Positions 30,146 through 42,732 of a stretch of DNA of 64,000 nt are shown one piece after another. Both the position numbers and the translations under genes were made by a program. Position 1 is the first letter of the stretch, and every line of letters starts with the position of its first letter. Source of the stretch: Bartonella phoceensis (GTDB lineage: Bacteria; Pseudomonadota; Alphaproteobacteria; Rhizobiales; Rhizobiaceae); NCBI RefSeq assembly GCF_902825145.1, contig NZ_CADEAD010000003.1:240912-304911 (forward strand). Direction: 5' to 3'. The notes under the pieces were generated by a model that was given only the letters and a program-made list of their open reading frames with translations, was not told the origin of the DNA and ran no database searches.

Positions 30146-30955
30146 TTAATAGCGACCTGCATTAACAGAAGCAGCCGAACCAAAATGAACATCTCCAGCT
30201 GTTATAATGGCTATCTGACCATTTTTTTGTTTTATGATACAGTTAAAATCACTATCAAGGCCATCAAAAATACCCTCAATGATTTTTTCATCATTCACTA
30301 CTTTGACACGTTTCCCAAGGTGAGCAGAATATAAAAGCCACTTTTTTCGGATTATTTCATATCCTTTCGGTTGTTTCCAAAGAAGGTAATTTTTAGAAAA
30401 ACACTCTGTTAAAATCGTAAATAACTGTTCTGCTTCAATATGCAAACCAATATTCTTTAAGCTTGAAGTGGGATAGGGTGCATCTTCATAATTATATTTC
30501 ACATTTATTCCAATACCAATAACCAATGCATATTGTTGTGAAGGCAATTTTAAAATCTCAAGCAAAACTCCAGAGCTTTTTGCTCCTTTAAGTAAAATAT
30601 CGTTTGGCCATTTTAAACTCACAATATTGCTTGCTTGCTTTTCATCTTTTATAAATTGTTTTATTGCCTCTACTACACTTATTCCAGCAACAAAACCAAG
30701 TTGAGCAGCAGTTTGATGAACAATATCATCAATTAACAAAAGACTAGAATAAAGGTTCCCTTTTGGACTAGACCAAGTTCTCCCTCTTCTCGCTCTCCCC
30801 TGTGACTGTTCTTGTGCAACAATCCAGAGATAACCTTGATGCCCAGTTTGCGCTTTGCGTTGCGCAATGAGATTTGTTGAATCAACACTTTCGTACGATT
30901 CAACAGTGTATCCTTGTTTCTGTGCAAAATCTGATAAAATATAAACCATATTCAT
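30146..30955 (-). CDS. birA: biotin--[acetyl-CoA-carboxylase] ligase
   Basis: This cytosolic enzyme attaches biotin to biotin-dependent carboxylases; 269 residues. The biotin-binding signature GRARRGRTWSSPKGNLYSSL and the lysine-containing KWPNDILLKGAKSSG are intact, and a short C-terminal SH3-like domain follows. The N-terminal DNA-binding domain of the E. coli type is missing, so it should not act as a repressor of biotin genes. The ATG shares one base with the nuoN stop (TAATG), which makes it the 15th gene of the nuo transcription unit. The same linkage occurs in related genomes. Confidence 0.93.
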   Translation of the reverse strand: MNMVYILSDFAQKQGYTVESYESVDSTNLIAQRKAQTGHQGYLWIVAQEQSQGRARRGRTWSSPKGNLYSSLLLIDDIVHQTAAQLGFVAGISVVEAIKQFIKDEKQASNIVSLKWPNDILLKGAKSSGVLLEILKLPSQQYALVIGIGINVKYNYEDAPYPTSSLKNIGLHIEAEQLFTILTECFSKNYLLWKQPKGYEIIRKKWLLYSAHLGKRVKVVNDEKIIEGIFDGLDSDFNCIIKQKNGQIAIITAGDVHFGSAASVNAGRY

Positions 30956-32415
30956 TAAAATAATGCGGCGGCTGCTTTTTCTGCTAACTCAGCGAACCAA
31001 ACTCCAAAAAGCGTATAAAATAAAACAAACAATGCAGAAAGAGCGAGACAAAACTGAAGCTCCTTTGATAAAGCAACAAAATGCATTTTTGCATCATCGA
31101 ACCACATGATTTTAATGACTCGCAAATAGTAAAAAGCCCCAACAACAGATGCTATCATCCCAACGACAGCGAGTGGGGTAAGACCAGCATGAACAGCAGC
31201 AGAAAATGTATACCATTTCCCAAAAAAACCGGCCATAGGCGGTATACTTGCCAAAGAAAAAAGTTGTATTGTCATCACACCAGCCATAAACGGATTTGTT
31301 TTTATGAGCCCTGAAAGATCATAAATATTTTCAACATTTCCACTATTGGACCGCATTCCAAGAATAAAAGCAAATGAACCAAGTGTCATGCCAAGATAAA
31401 TAGTCATATAAAGAATAACACTTTTGATCCCAAGCATATCTCCAGCGGCTAAACCAACAAGCGCATATCCCATGTGACCAATTGATGAATAAGCCATTAA
31501 ACGCTTAATATTGCTTTGACCAATTGCAGCAAACGCACCAAGTATCATCGATGTAAGCGCCATGAACACCAAAATTTGCTGCCATGCAGGCATAAAACCA
31601 TCAGCACTGCTGAGCGGAATAAAGGACATAACAATAATACGAATAATGAGTGCCATAGCGGCAATTTTAGGAGCTCCAGCAAAAAATGCTGTAATGGGTG
31701 TGGGGGCTCCTTCATAAACATCAGGTGTCCACATATGAAATGGAACTGCAGAAATTTTGAAAGCTAAACCAGCTAAAATAAAAACAATTGCAAAAATAAT
31801 CCCTAATTGTAAGTTTTGATCTTTTAAAGCAAGAGCAATTTCGTGAAAACCAATTTGACCAGTAAAGCCATAAAGCAAAGAAATGCCATAAAGCAATAAT
31901 CCTGAAGATAAAGCCCCTAAAACAAAATATTTTATACCGGCTTCAGAAGATTTTACGTTATCACGATTGATTGCAGCAAGGACATATAAAGCCAAAGATT
32001 GTAATTCTAACCCCATATAAAGTGATAGCATATTACCTGCTGATATCATCAGCATCATGCCAAGAGTTGCTAAAAGAACAAGCACTGGAAATTCAAATAT
32101 ATCGAACTTTTGAGCACTGTTAAAACTAACAGACATAATAAGAGCAAAAAGTGCCCCAATGAGTGTTAAAATTTTCATATAACGACCGAAAGAGTCAATA
32201 ATAAGCGCATTGGTTTGAAATAAACCAGTCTTCGGAAAAATGACAATCATAACAATGGTTGCAACAAGAAGAGCAATAGCCAGACCAGTCACAGTTAAAG
32301 AGGAATATGTATTGGAATAAACACCAACCAAAAGCAATACTACTCCCCCTAATGCTATTAAAATCTCTGGAAGAATTAAGACTAATTGCGCTATTATTTC
32401 AGTTTGCATATGCAT
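30955..32415 (-). CDS. nuoN: NADH-quinone oxidoreductase subunit N
   Basis: NuoN is a membrane-arm proton-pumping subunit of complex I, homologous to antiporters, with 486 residues and about 14 hydrophobic segments. The family segment [18 protein letters not shown] and the following SIGHMGYAL are present. It lies 11 bases after nuoM and overlaps birA by one base. This is the last structural gene of the operon. Confidence 0.97.
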   Translation of the reverse strand: MHMQTEIIAQLVLILPEILIALGGVVLLLVGVYSNTYSSLTVTGLAIALLVATIVMIVIFPKTGLFQTNALIIDSFGRYMKILTLIGALFALIMSVSFNSAQKFDIFEFPVLVLLATLGMMLMISAGNMLSLYMGLELQSLALYVLAAINRDNVKSSEAGIKYFVLGALSSGLLLYGISLLYGFTGQIGFHEIALALKDQNLQLGIIFAIVFILAGLAFKISAVPFHMWTPDVYEGAPTPITAFFAGAPKIAAMALIIRIIVMSFIPLSSADGFMPAWQQILVFMALTSMILGAFAAIGQSNIKRLMAYSSIGHMGYALVGLAAGDMLGIKSVILYMTIYLGMTLGSFAFILGMRSNSGNVENIYDLSGLIKTNPFMAGVMTIQLFSLASIPPMAGFFGKWYTFSAAVHAGLTPLAVVGMIASVVGAFYYLRVIKIMWFDDAKMHFVALSKELQFCLALSALFVLFYTLFGVWFAELAEKAAAALF

Positions 32416-32426
32416 TCTTCCCTAAT

Positions 32427-33896
32427 CTAGTGCAGTTTATTGATGAGGGCTTCTACGGAAGATGCCGTTGCTTTAAAAATAGGCGTTGGATAGATACCAA
32501 AAAATATTGTAAGCATAGCCATTGGATAAAGAATGAATTTCTCTCTTGAAGAAAGATCAACAAGAACTTTTAAATTCTCTTTATCCAAAGAACCAAAAAC
32601 CACACGCCGATAAAGATAAAGGGCATAGGCAGCTGATAGAATAACGCCAGTTGTAGCAAAAACAACAATCAATTTATTCACTTGAAAAACGCCTATTAAG
32701 GTTAAAAATTCACCTAAAAAACCTGAACTTCCGGGTAAACCAACATTTGCCATCGTAAAGATTAAGAAAACAACAGCATATTTAGGCATGTTATTCACTA
32801 AACCACCAAAAGCTGCAATTTCACGTGTATGCAGACGATCATAGATAACTCCAACACAAAGAAATAACGCTGCTGAAACAATCCCATGCGATAGCATCTG
32901 ATAAATAGCTCCTTGGATCCCTTGTTCATTTGCAGCAAAAATGCCCATTGTTACATATCCCATATGCGCGATTGAGGAATAGGCAATAAGCTTTTTTATA
33001 TCACTTTGAACAAGTGCAACCAACGATGTGTAAATAATAGCGATAAGTGATAGCGTGAAAACCAAAGGCGCAAAATCAGTTGAGGCAAGAGGAAACATTG
33101 GTAAAGAAAAACGAAGAAAACCATAACCGCCTAATTTGAGCAATACACCAGCTAAAATAACTGAACCAGCTGTTGGTGCTTCTACGTGAGCATCAGGGAG
33201 CCATGTATGGACTGGCCACATTGGCATTTTAACTGCAAAAGAAGCAAAAAATGCAAGCCATAACCATATTTGCATATGCGCAGGAAACTGATAATTGAGT
33301 AAAGTTGGTATATCGAGTGTTCCAGCCTTCCAGTACATAGCCATAAGAGCAACAAGCATAAAGACTGAACCAAGCAAAGTGTATAAGAAAAACTTTATAC
33401 TTGCATAAACACGACGTGCTCCACCCCAAACACCTATAATAATAAACATTGGAATGAGACTGCCTTCAAAAAAAACATAAAACAGTATTGCATCAAGAGC
33501 ACAAAAAACACCAATAATTGCAACTTCAAGAAGAAGAAATGCAATCATATAAGCTTTTAATCTCTCTTTAACATTCTCCCAACTTGCTAAAATACAAAAA
33601 GGCAAAAGAAAAGCTGCAAGAACAACAAAAAGAATAGAAATACCATCAACCCCCATATGATAGCTAATGCCCCCCCCTAACCAATTGAATTTTTCAATCA
33701 TCTGAAAATGCGTGTTTGTATTATCAAAACCTGCCCAAATAATTAAGGAAATAATAAAAACAAACACAGTTGTAAAAAATGCCACATTGCGTATATTATG
33801 TCGTGCTATTTCACTATCGTCTTTAATAAATAAAATTAGCAATACACCTACAAGCGGTAAAAATGTAACGGTAGAAAGAATTGGCCAATCGATCAT
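32427..33896 (-). CDS. nuoM: NADH-quinone oxidoreductase subunit M
   Basis: NuoM is the second antiporter-like membrane subunit of complex I, 489 residues with about 14 membrane segments. The motif [20 protein letters not shown] and the following [10 protein letters not shown] are characteristic. Its start shares one base with the nuoL stop, so translation is likely coupled. It contributes a proton channel in the distal membrane arm. Confidence 0.97.
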   Translation of the reverse strand: MIDWPILSTVTFLPLVGVLLILFIKDDSEIARHNIRNVAFFTTVFVFIISLIIWAGFDNTNTHFQMIEKFNWLGGGISYHMGVDGISILFVVLAAFLLPFCILASWENVKERLKAYMIAFLLLEVAIIGVFCALDAILFYVFFEGSLIPMFIIIGVWGGARRVYASIKFFLYTLLGSVFMLVALMAMYWKAGTLDIPTLLNYQFPAHMQIWLWLAFFASFAVKMPMWPVHTWLPDAHVEAPTAGSVILAGVLLKLGGYGFLRFSLPMFPLASTDFAPLVFTLSLIAIIYTSLVALVQSDIKKLIAYSSIAHMGYVTMGIFAANEQGIQGAIYQMLSHGIVSAALFLCVGVIYDRLHTREIAAFGGLVNNMPKYAVVFLIFTMANVGLPGSSGFLGEFLTLIGVFQVNKLIVVFATTGVILSAAYALYLYRRVVFGSLDKENLKVLVDLSSREKFILYPMAMLTIFFGIYPTPIFKATASSVEALINKLH

Positions 33897-35863
33897 CAGT
33901 TCACACCCCCGATCATCATCCAGGTGATCAGCAATGCAACACCCACAAGCATCGCAAATGCATAGTGATAAAGATAGCCTGTCTGTATCCGAACAACTCT
34001 ATTTGTAATATCAACAACACGTGCTGCAATACCATTTGGACCTAGACCATCAATAATTTTACCGTCCCCAACCGTCCAAAAAAAGAAACTAATCTTAAAA
34101 GCAGAACGAACAAACAAAAAGTTATATAATTGATCAAAATACCATTTTTGATAAAGAAAATTATACACCCCTGGCATAACTCCAGTTAACTTTTTTGGAA
34201 GAGAAGGAAAAGAAATATAGAATAAATAGGCTAACATAAATCCAAGAAACATCGCTATAAATGGTGACCATTTTACCCAACCGAACACATGGTGGGCATC
34301 ATGAAGAATATGATTATGGCTGCTTGTAAATAATGCCTCCTTCCAAAAAGCATCGTATAAACCACCAAAAAAGTAAGGTTGAAAAACGATACCAGCAAAT
34401 ATCGCTCCAATAGATAATATAAAGAGCGGAATTAACATTACTGGAGGCGATTCATGTACATGATGCATAACATCAACTGTGGCGCGCGGTTTACCATGAA
34501 ATGTCATAAAGATAAGACGCCATGAGTAAAAACTTGTTAAAAAAGCAGCAAAAACAAGAAGATAAAAAGCATATCCTGAAGCAATATTATGAGATACAAA
34601 AGCAGACTCTATAATTGCATCCTTGGAGAAAAAACCAGCAGTCCCGAAAAGTGTCCCTGGAATCCCAACACCTGTCAAGGCAATGGTCCCTATCACCATC
34701 ATACAATAAGTTACCTTTATATGCTTACGTAACCCGCCCATTTTTCGCATATCTTGTTCATCGGATACAGCATGAATTACAGAGCCCGCACCAAGAAACA
34801 ATAAAGCTTTAAAAAAAGCATGCGTAAAAAGATGAAAAATAGCTGCTCCATAAGCTCCAACACCAAGAGCAACAAACATATAACCAAGTTGTGAACATGT
34901 AGAATAAGCAATAACACGCTTAATATCATTCTGTACCAGCCCTACAGTTGCTGCAAAAAACGCAGTCGTTGCTCCAAAAATAATAATGACTGTCAAAGCA
35001 GTCGAAGAAAGTTCAAAAATTGGTGACATACGTGCGACCATAAAGACACCCGCCGTTACCATTGTTGCTGCATGAATAAGTGCTGATACAGGTGTTGGTC
35101 CCTCCATTGCATCAGGGAGCCACGTGTGTAAAAGAAATTGTGCAGATTTTCCCATTGCACCAATAAACAATAAAAGACATGTAATAGTAATCGCCGCCTG
35201 CCCCTCAAGCTGCCGACCTAAAAAGGTTATATTTTGGGTGAAGCTCTTGTCTGCAGCTTTCGCAAAAATAGAGGCAAAATCAACAGATTGGAATAAAATA
35301 AAAATACTAAAGATTCCTAAGAGAAAACCAAAGTCTCCAACACGGTTAACCACAAAAGCTTTCATCGCAGCCTTATTAGCAGCATCGCGCTGAAACCAAA
35401 AACCAATGAGTAAATAAGAAGCAAGCCCCACACCTTCCCAGCCAAAAAACATCTGAATCAAGTTATTGGCTGTCACCAACATAAGCATCATAAATGTAAA
35501 TAGGGAAAGATAAGAAAAAAAACGAGACCTTGAAGGATCATGATGCATATAACCAATTGAATAAATATGCACTAATGCCGAAACACTATTTACAACAACA
35601 AGCATAACAGCTGTCAATGTATCAATATGTAATGCCCAATCAAAGCTTAAATCGCCGACAGTGAGCCAATGTAATACCGATACATCAACCACTGGTGTAT
35701 GACTAAGTGCAATGTTAAAAAAAGCTATCCATGACAATACGGCAACAATCACCATAAAACTGCATGTTATCAATTCATTAATGCGGTCTCCTATAGTTTT
35801 TCCACCCAGAGCAGCAATTAAAAATCCTAACAGTGGAAGAAAGATGATCGTGTGATACATCAT
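33896..35863 (-). CDS. nuoL: NADH-quinone oxidoreductase subunit L
   Basis: NuoL is the distal antiporter-like subunit of complex I, 655 residues, with the long C-terminal extension that forms the lateral helix along the membrane arm. [18 protein letters not shown] and [20 protein letters not shown] are family signatures. It is 3 bases downstream of nuoK and overlaps nuoM by one base. Confidence 0.97.
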   Translation of the reverse strand: MMYHTIIFLPLLGFLIAALGGKTIGDRINELITCSFMVIVAVLSWIAFFNIALSHTPVVDVSVLHWLTVGDLSFDWALHIDTLTAVMLVVVNSVSALVHIYSIGYMHHDPSRSRFFSYLSLFTFMMLMLVTANNLIQMFFGWEGVGLASYLLIGFWFQRDAANKAAMKAFVVNRVGDFGFLLGIFSIFILFQSVDFASIFAKAADKSFTQNITFLGRQLEGQAAITITCLLLFIGAMGKSAQFLLHTWLPDAMEGPTPVSALIHAATMVTAGVFMVARMSPIFELSSTALTVIIIFGATTAFFAATVGLVQNDIKRVIAYSTCSQLGYMFVALGVGAYGAAIFHLFTHAFFKALLFLGAGSVIHAVSDEQDMRKMGGLRKHIKVTYCMMVIGTIALTGVGIPGTLFGTAGFFSKDAIIESAFVSHNIASGYAFYLLVFAAFLTSFYSWRLIFMTFHGKPRATVDVMHHVHESPPVMLIPLFILSIGAIFAGIVFQPYFFGGLYDAFWKEALFTSSHNHILHDAHHVFGWVKWSPFIAMFLGFMLAYLFYISFPSLPKKLTGVMPGVYNFLYQKWYFDQLYNFLFVRSAFKISFFFWTVGDGKIIDGLGPNGIAARVVDITNRVVRIQTGYLYHYAFAMLVGVALLITWMMIGGVN

Positions 35864-35866
35864 TGG

Positions 35867-36175
35867 TTAGCCTTTCATTACATTAACATCTTCAACCGCA
35901 ATAGAACCACGATTACGAAAGAAAACGACAAGAATCGCCAAACCAATTGCGGCTTCAGCAGCTGCTACTGTTAAGATAAATAAAGCAAATATCTGACCAA
36001 CCAAATCATGAAGAAATGCTGAAAACGCAACAAAATTAAGATTAACGGAAAGTAATATAAGCTCAATGGACATCAAGATAATAATCACATTCTTTCTATT
36101 GAGAAAAATTCCTGCAATACCGATTGTAAACATCAAAGCAGAAACAATAAGATAATGCGTAATATCAATATGCAT
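35867..36175 (-). CDS. nuoK: NADH-quinone oxidoreductase subunit K
   Basis: NuoK is a small 102-residue subunit with three hydrophobic helices. The conserved glutamates of the family lie in [15 protein letters not shown] and in the [12 protein letters not shown] helix and belong to the proton path. It has a GA-rich ribosome-binding site close to the ATG and sits between nuoJ and nuoL in the standard order. Confidence 0.97.
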   Translation of the reverse strand: MHIDITHYLIVSALMFTIGIAGIFLNRKNVIIILMSIELILLSVNLNFVAFSAFLHDLVGQIFALFILTVAAAEAAIGLAILVVFFRNRGSIAVEDVNVMKG

Positions 36176-36184
36176 AATCCCCCC

Positions 36185-36805
36185 TTAAATGCCCTTACCT
36201 GATTCAACTTGTTTGATTTCAATTGCGCTTTCTACTGTTCGAGAAACTTGTACAGCAATAGATTGTCGCTTTACACCTGACTTATGACGAAGTGTCAAAA
36301 CAATTGCTCCAATCATTGCAATCAATAAAATAATCCCAGCAATTTGAAAATAGAAAGCATAGTCCGTATAAAGAATATCACCTAATGCCTGAGTATTTGT
36401 TCTCTGCGCTAAATCTGGCATTGGTTGCGTAATATGTGTTCTAAGCCCCGGAGGAAAATGGCTACTCACAAAAACAATAATCAATTCTACAGCCACAATA
36501 CCACCAACAACAGCCCCAAGAGGAGCATAGCGAAGGGCACCACTCTTTAATTTAGCAAAATCAATGTCAAGCATCATAACCACAAATAAAAACAAAACTG
36601 CTACAGCACCAACATAAACAACAAGCAGAATAAGCCCCAAAAATTCTGCTCCTGCAAGCAAAAATAAAGCCGCAGCATTAAAAAATGCTAATATTAAAAA
36701 TAAAACGGAATGTACAGGATTGCGCGCTGTAATAACAATAACCGCACTCGCAAGCATAATAAAAGCAAATAAATAGAAAAATGCCGCCGCTAGATCCGTT
36801 AGCAT
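36185..36805 (-). CDS. nuoJ: NADH-quinone oxidoreductase subunit J
   Basis: NuoJ is a membrane-arm subunit of complex I, about 206 residues with five hydrophobic helices; VVYVGAVAVLFLFVVMML is the conserved helix that bends in the catalytic cycle. The start at 36805 is chosen because GAGGAG lies 6 bases upstream; the longer frame opens with a TTG at 36826. The gap of about 100 bases to nuoI is one of the larger spacings in the operon. Confidence 0.96.
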   Translation of the reverse strand: MLTDLAAAFFYLFAFIMLASAVIVITARNPVHSVLFLILAFFNAAALFLLAGAEFLGLILLVVYVGAVAVLFLFVVMMLDIDFAKLKSGALRYAPLGAVVGGIVAVELIIVFVSSHFPPGLRTHITQPMPDLAQRTNTQALGDILYTDYAFYFQIAGIILLIAMIGAIVLTLRHKSGVKRQSIAVQVSRTVESAIEIKQVESGKGI

Positions 36806-36902
36806 AGGCTTCTCCTCAATTAACAAAACAATTGGTACAAAAGTTTTGTACCAGATTAAAATCCATCAAAAAAATTACCCGACACCTCATTAAAGGATAC
36901 AC

Positions 36903-37394
36903 TTAACGATAAGGTGCATCCATTAATATATTTCGAGCAATTTCTCGCTCCCAACGATCTCCATTCATTAAAAGCTTTTCTTTATCATAATAGAGTTCTT
37001 CACGTGTTTCTGTTGCAAATTCAAAATTTGGACCCTCAACAATAGCCTCTACTGGACAAGCTTCTTGACAAAAACCGCAGTAAATACACTTAACCATATC
37101 TATATCATAACGAACAGTTCTACGTGTCCCGTCATTGCGCCTTGGCCCTGCTTCAATGGTAATGGCCTGTGCAGGGCAAATTGCTTCACATAATTTACAG
37201 GCAATGCATCGTTCTTCACCATTTGGATAGCGACGCAGTGCATGTTCACCACGGAAACGCTCAGACACAAAACCTTTCTCATAAGGATAATTAATTGTAG
37301 GTTTTGGTGCAAAAAATTGGCGCATAGCTAAGAAAAAAGCACTCAAAAATTCCAATAGAAGAAGTGATTTTGCTGCCTGAAGAAAACCTGACAC
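36903..37394 (-). CDS. nuoI: NADH-quinone oxidoreductase subunit I
   Basis: NuoI carries two 4Fe-4S clusters (N6a and N6b) that pass electrons towards NuoB. The motifs are [12 protein letters not shown] (C63, C66, C69, C73) and [12 protein letters not shown] (C103, C106, C109, C113). The true start is the GTG at 37394: AGGAGG lies 7 bases upstream, and it gives the usual 163-residue protein. A longer frame opening at 37487 would overlap nuoH and add an unrelated cysteine-rich extension. It is separated from nuoH by 14 bases. Confidence 0.96.
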   Translation of the reverse strand: MSGFLQAAKSLLLLEFLSAFFLAMRQFFAPKPTINYPYEKGFVSERFRGEHALRRYPNGEERCIACKLCEAICPAQAITIEAGPRRNDGTRRTVRYDIDMVKCIYCGFCQEACPVEAIVEGPNFEFATETREELYYDKEKLLMNGDRWEREIARNILMDAPYR

Positions 37395-37408
37395 AGTGAA
37401 ACCTCCTC

Positions 37409-38458
37409 TTAAACGAAACCAGTATACTTTAAAAAAGCAGCAGTTATTACAACCATTGCCAATGAAAGCGGAAGAAAAACCTTCCAACCAAGCCGCATGA
37501 GCTGATCATAACGATAACGCGGAACAAATGCTTTGACCATAGCAAACCAAAAAAATACAAAGCAAACTTTTAGAACAAACCAAATGACCCCAGGAACCCA
37601 ATTGAGCCACCAAACACCCAAGGGAGGAAGCCAACCCCCTAAAAATAAAATAGTTGTTAATGCACACATTAAAACAATAGCAACATATTCACCAAGAAAA
37701 AATAGCATGTAAGGTGTTGAAGAATACTCAACCATGTGACCAGCGACAAGTTCAGATTCTGCTTCCACTAAATCAAAAGGGGGACGATTTGTCTCTGCGA
37801 GCGCAGAAATAAAGAATATGATAAACATTGGAAAAAGAATGAGCCAATTCCAATCAAGAAAACTATTAAAAGGAAGACCAAGGGCCGTACCAAGCCCATG
37901 ACTTTGTTTATAAACAATGGTTGTAAGATCCAATGAACCACTTATTAAAATGACAGTTACAAGCACAAATCCAATAGAAACCTCATAAGAAACCATCTGT
38001 GCAGCTGAACGAAGAGCTCCTAAGAAAGGATATTTTGAATTTGACGCCCATCCTCCCATAATAACACCATAAACTTCAAGAGATGAAATAGCTAAAATAT
38101 AAAGCAAACCAACATTAATATGTGCAACTTCCCATCCTTCATTGACAGGGATAACGGCCCAAGTGGATAACGCAAGCGTAGCGGAAATAAAAGGTGCTAA
38201 AAGAAAAATACCCTTATTAGCACCAGCAGGGATAATAGGCTCTTTAACAGCAAATTTAATTAAATCTGCAAAAGACTGTAACAACCCCCACGGACCAACA
38301 ACATTGGGACCACGCCGCAATTGTACTGCTGCCCAAATTTTTCTATCTGCATAAAGAAGATAAGCAATCAAGACCAGAAGAATAACCAAAAGGAGAAGTG
38401 TTTTTCCGATTATAATGAGTAATGGCAACAACCAGATCATAAAGAAATCATACATCAT
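37409..38458 (-). CDS. nuoH: NADH-quinone oxidoreductase subunit H
   Basis: NuoH forms the membrane part of the quinone chamber, 349 residues with about eight hydrophobic helices. Family segments [40 protein letters not shown] and [18 protein letters not shown] are intact. It lies 19 bases after nuoG. Confidence 0.97.
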   Translation of the reverse strand: MMYDFFMIWLLPLLIIIGKTLLLLVILLVLIAYLLYADRKIWAAVQLRRGPNVVGPWGLLQSFADLIKFAVKEPIIPAGANKGIFLLAPFISATLALSTWAVIPVNEGWEVAHINVGLLYILAISSLEVYGVIMGGWASNSKYPFLGALRSAAQMVSYEVSIGFVLVTVILISGSLDLTTIVYKQSHGLGTALGLPFNSFLDWNWLILFPMFIIFFISALAETNRPPFDLVEAESELVAGHMVEYSSTPYMLFFLGEYVAIVLMCALTTILFLGGWLPPLGVWWLNWVPGVIWFVLKVCFVFFWFAMVKAFVPRYRYDQLMRLGWKVFLPLSLAMVVITAAFLKYTGFV

Positions 38459-38477
38459 TATTCCTTTTCCTCTACCC

Positions 38478-40550
38478 TTACTCTACAATCTGTGTTGCAC
38501 GGCTCTTTGCGAGAGATGAACATTCAGCCATCACTGCAGAAGCACGTGCTATTGGATTTGTCAAATAAAAGTCTTTAACCATAGAAGTAAACGCTTGCCG
38601 CTCCAGAGCAATCATTTGTGAACCAAGCTCTTTAAGATTATCTATATCAGAAGGGACTATATCATCGATAGCACAAAGATGTGGATAATCATTAAACAAG
38701 CTCTGTCTTAATTGAGAAAGCGAATCGAAAGGCAGCTTTTGTCCTAAAATATCTGACAAAGCACGCAAAATAGCCCAATCTTCTTTTGCTTCTCCTGGGG
38801 CAAAACCAGCCCGATTTGTCATTTGAACACGTCCTTCTGTATTCACATAAAGCCCTGATTTTTCAGTATAAGCCGATGCCGGCAAAATAACATCCGCAGC
38901 ATGTGCACCATTATCACCATGGCTACCAATATAAATTGTAAAGGCTTTTGTATTGGCTAACTCTACTTCATCGGCACCAAGCAAAAATAAAACTTCACAA
39001 GTTTTAAGAATATTTGTAACACCAAGACTAGAAGTAAAACCAATGTCTAATCCGCCAACAATCGACGCTGCATTGTGAAGAATGCCAAACCCATTCCATT
39101 CTTCCTTAAGGGCTCCAATATTATCCGCTAATTTTGCAAGATTTTTTAAAACAGACAAACCTTCTTTACCTGAAAGAGCACCCTCCCCAATAAGAATAAG
39201 TGGCCTTTTTGCTTCTTTTAACACATTGAAAAATACATCTTCACCATGAATAAGCGCACTTAATGCATCAGTACCATCTCCAAGATACGAATACGGATAA
39301 CGTAAATCGACTTTTTCACCAATTAATGCGATGGGAAACTTTCCCCTCCGTTGACGTTTTAAAATGCGTGCATTTAAAACAGCGGCCTCATGACGTGGAT
39401 TAGACCCTACGATAAGTAATGCATCAGCCTGTTCAATCCCCGCAATCGTTGGATTAAAAATGTAACTCGAACGTCCTAATTCAGGGGATAAAGCCATTCC
39501 TCTTTGACGACAATCAAAAACCTTTGAATCCAATGAAATAAGTAATGTTTTCAGTGCATACATCTCCTCAACAGACGCAAGGTCTCCAGCAATTGCTCCA
39601 ATTTTTTCTGGTAAAGTTTTAGAAACTACCATTTTAATTACTGAAAAAGCTTCTGTCCAACTTACAGGGTGAAACTTTCCATCTTTGCGTACATATGGCC
39701 TATCAAGCCGTTGAGTGCGCAATCCATCCCAAATAAAACGTGTCTTATCAGAAATCCATTCCTCATTTACTTCTTCATTTGTACGCGGCATAATCCGCAT
39801 AACTTCACGACCGCGGCTATCAATGCGGATCGCACTTCCCAGTGCATCCATTACATCAATCGATTCCGTTTTAACCAATTCCCAAGGACGTGCGTGAAAT
39901 GCATAAGGTTTTGAAGTTAAAGCTCCAACTGGACAAAGGTCAATAACATTTCCCTGTAATTCAGATGTCATTGCTTTTTCGAGATATGTGGTAATTTCAG
40001 CATCTTCACCACGACCTATTAACCCAAGTTCAGAAATACCCGCCACTTCCGTTGTAAAACGAACACAACGTGTACAATGAATGCACCGTGTCATTACAGT
40101 TTTTACAAGTGGCCCAATATACTTATCTTCTACAGCACGTTTATTTTCTGTATAACGAGAACAATCACGCCCGTAAAGCATTGCTTGGTCTTGAAGGTCA
40201 CATTCCCCCCCTTGATCACACACAGGACAATCCAAAGGATGATTGATGAGGAGAAACTCCATCACACCTTCACGTGCTTTTTTCACCATCTCTGTGTTGG
40301 TAAAAATTTCTGGTGTTTCACCATTAGGGCCTAACCGTAAATCGCGAACTCCCATAGCACAAGAAGCCTGAGGTTTTGGAGGTCCTCCCTTGACCTCAAC
40401 CAAGCACATACGACAATTTCCAGCAATTGATAAAGACTCATGAAAACAGAAACGCGGCACTTCAGCACCCGCTGCCTCAGCTGCCTGAAGCAACGTGTAG
40501 TAATCAGGGACTTCAATCTCTTTACCATCAACTTTGATATTTATCATCAT
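38478..40550 (-). CDS. nuoG: NADH-quinone oxidoreductase subunit G
   Basis: NuoG is a 690-residue peripheral-arm subunit carrying several Fe-S clusters. The N-terminal 2Fe-2S ligands are C35, C46, C49 and C64. The His-ligated cluster lies around [19 protein letters not shown] and the next at [10 protein letters not shown]. The rest is the molybdopterin-oxidoreductase-like domain without cofactor. nuoF ends 58 bases upstream. Confidence 0.97.
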   Translation of the reverse strand: MMINIKVDGKEIEVPDYYTLLQAAEAAGAEVPRFCFHESLSIAGNCRMCLVEVKGGPPKPQASCAMGVRDLRLGPNGETPEIFTNTEMVKKAREGVMEFLLINHPLDCPVCDQGGECDLQDQAMLYGRDCSRYTENKRAVEDKYIGPLVKTVMTRCIHCTRCVRFTTEVAGISELGLIGRGEDAEITTYLEKAMTSELQGNVIDLCPVGALTSKPYAFHARPWELVKTESIDVMDALGSAIRIDSRGREVMRIMPRTNEEVNEEWISDKTRFIWDGLRTQRLDRPYVRKDGKFHPVSWTEAFSVIKMVVSKTLPEKIGAIAGDLASVEEMYALKTLLISLDSKVFDCRQRGMALSPELGRSSYIFNPTIAGIEQADALLIVGSNPRHEAAVLNARILKRQRRGKFPIALIGEKVDLRYPYSYLGDGTDALSALIHGEDVFFNVLKEAKRPLILIGEGALSGKEGLSVLKNLAKLADNIGALKEEWNGFGILHNAASIVGGLDIGFTSSLGVTNILKTCEVLFLLGADEVELANTKAFTIYIGSHGDNGAHAADVILPASAYTEKSGLYVNTEGRVQMTNRAGFAPGEAKEDWAILRALSDILGQKLPFDSLSQLRQSLFNDYPHLCAIDDIVPSDIDNLKELGSQMIALERQAFTSMVKDFYLTNPIARASAVMAECSSLAKSRATQIVE

Positions 40551-40608
40551 TCATCCAGCCTGCGGATAATCTACCTAAAACTTGCATCCCATTGCACTTT
40601 AAAATCCT

Positions 40609-41916
40609 CTATCCAACTGCTTCCAACGCAATATTTTTTCTCTGAACGATATTTCGCGTATAATCATCAATTCTACGTTCAATCTCTGGCCGAAAATTAC
40701 GTATTAATCCCTGTATAGGCCACGCCGCTGCATCACCAAGTGCGCAAATAGTATGTCCTTCAACCTGTTTAGAGACTTCAAACAAAAGATCAATTTCGCG
40801 TTTTTGTGCTTTTCCTTCAACCATACGCCCTAAAAGGCGCATCATCCAACCCGTGCCTTCACGGCATGGTGTACACTGACCACAACTCTCATGTTTGAAA
40901 AAAGCTGATATTCGCCAAATTGCCTTGATAATATCGGTTGATTTATCCATCACAATTACACCACCTGTGCCAAAAGAAGATCCAACATCACGCATTCCAT
41001 CAAAATCCATGATTGCATCAACCATATCTTCACCCCGAACAACCGGACAAGAAGCTCCCCCTGGAATAACTGCCAAAAGATTATTCCATCCGCCACGAAT
41101 ACCCCCTGTATGTTTTTCAATTAATTCACGGAAAGAAATACCTAGAGCCTCTTCAAATGTACAAGGTGCATTAACATGCCCAGAAACCATAAATAATTTC
41201 GTTCCAACATTATTTGCACGCCCAATTGATGAAAACCACGAAGCACCTCGACGCAAAATCGTTGGAACAACGGCAATAGATTCTACATTATTGACTGTTG
41301 TCGGACAGCCATAAATCCCCATATTTGCAGGAAATGGCGGTTTAAGCCGAGGCTGCCCCTTTTTTCCCTCAAGGCTTTCGAGAAGAGCTGTTTCTTCACC
41401 ACAAATATAAGCACCCGCACCATGATGGATAATAATATCGCAAACATGCCCACATTTCGTTTTTTTGCCAAGTAAACCCGCATCATAACATTCATCAACG
41501 GCCGCTTGAAGTGCTTCACGCTCACGGATATACTCACCACGGATATAGATAAAAGCGATATTTGCTCCCATGGCAAAAGTAGCAATTACACAACCTTCAA
41601 TCAGAGTATGGGGATCATGGCGTAAGATATCACGGTCTTTGCATGTTCCAGGCTCTGACTCATCAGCATTTACAACCAAATAATGGGGACGACCATCACT
41701 TTGTTTGGGCATAAAGGACCACTTCACTCCGGTAGGAAAACCAGCACCACCACGCCCACGCAAACCTGATGCCTTCACCTCATTAATGATCCAATCACGA
41801 CCTTTTTCGATAAGAACCTTAGTACCATCCCAATGCCCACGTGACATTGCAGCTTTTAATGATTTGTCTTTTAAACCATAAATATTGGTGAAAATACGAT
41901 CTTTATCAGCCAGCAT
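40609..41916 (-). CDS. nuoF: NADH-quinone oxidoreductase subunit F
   Basis: NuoF binds NADH and FMN and starts electron transfer in complex I; 435 residues. The glycine-rich [16 protein letters not shown] binds nucleotide and flavin, and the N3 4Fe-4S cluster is held by C345, C348, C351 and C391 ([12 protein letters not shown]). A gap of 147 bases separates it from nuoE, the largest in the operon; no hairpin or clear promoter was seen there. Confidence 0.97.
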   Translation of the reverse strand: MLADKDRIFTNIYGLKDKSLKAAMSRGHWDGTKVLIEKGRDWIINEVKASGLRGRGGAGFPTGVKWSFMPKQSDGRPHYLVVNADESEPGTCKDRDILRHDPHTLIEGCVIATFAMGANIAFIYIRGEYIREREALQAAVDECYDAGLLGKKTKCGHVCDIIIHHGAGAYICGEETALLESLEGKKGQPRLKPPFPANMGIYGCPTTVNNVESIAVVPTILRRGASWFSSIGRANNVGTKLFMVSGHVNAPCTFEEALGISFRELIEKHTGGIRGGWNNLLAVIPGGASCPVVRGEDMVDAIMDFDGMRDVGSSFGTGGVIVMDKSTDIIKAIWRISAFFKHESCGQCTPCREGTGWMMRLLGRMVEGKAQKREIDLLFEVSKQVEGHTICALGDAAAWPIQGLIRNFRPEIERRIDDYTRNIVQRKNIALEAVG

Positions 41917-42063
41917 ACCCCACCCTTTTTTCTCTTGCCCGTAGCATTTTTAGCTTTTCCTCAAATGCAATTTCTTAAACATTTTCTTAAAAATTCTTAC
42001 TACTCGTCAAATGTTGCCACAATGGGTAAAATAATAAAATATCTTTTCAAGAAAAAATATACA

Positions 42064-42732
42064 CTACACTCCCATTCCTTCATTATCCTTTTTCTTTAAA
42101 GACTTAAACGACTTCTTGTCTTCTTCATCAATGAGAGAAGTTAAACCACCAATAGGCTCTGATGATTTACGACTATTTTGCGGGCCAACCGCTATCTCAG
42201 AACCTTTACCTGCTTCAAATGCATCAATAATCTCTTCAAGACGCTTAGCTGTAAGATCTTCATAAGTATCTTTAAAAATCATAACCATGGGAGCATTGAC
42301 ACAAGCACCAAGACACTCCACTTCTTCCCATGATAAAGTTCCATCCGGATTTGTAACAAAGGGCTCATGATGAATTTTTTTCTGACAAACCTTAATCAAT
42401 TCACCAGATCCACGTAACATACAAGGAGTCGTACCACAAACTTGAATATGCGCCTTTGTTCCCACAGGTTGAAGTTGAAACTGAGTATAAAAAGTTGCAA
42501 CTTCTAGAACACGAATATAAGCCATGGAAAGAATCTGAGCAATATGCTCAATCGCAGCACGTGTCACCCAACCATCCTGTTCTTGAGCACGCATTAATAA
42601 TGGAATGACAGCAGATTGCTCACGCCCTATAGGATATTTTTCTATAGTATTTTTCACCCAGATCTGATTTTCTTTTGTAAAAGAAAACTCTGCAGGTTGG
42701 TAAATATCATCTGCAAGACGACGCACAGACAT
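42064..42732 (-). CDS. nuoE: NADH-quinone oxidoreductase subunit E
   Basis: NuoE carries the N1a 2Fe-2S cluster with a thioredoxin-like fold; ligands C99, C104, C140 and C144 are present. The protein is 222 residues, longer than the E. coli form because of a charged C-terminal tail (about residues 175-222), as in other alphaproteobacteria. Its start shares one base with the nuoD stop, implying coupled translation. Confidence 0.96.
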   Translation of the reverse strand: MSVRRLADDIYQPAEFSFTKENQIWVKNTIEKYPIGREQSAVIPLLMRAQEQDGWVTRAAIEHIAQILSMAYIRVLEVATFYTQFQLQPVGTKAHIQVCGTTPCMLRGSGELIKVCQKKIHHEPFVTNPDGTLSWEEVECLGACVNAPMVMIFKDTYEDLTAKRLEEIIDAFEAGKGSEIAVGPQNSRKSSEPIGGLTSLIDEEDKKSFKSLKKKDNEGMGV

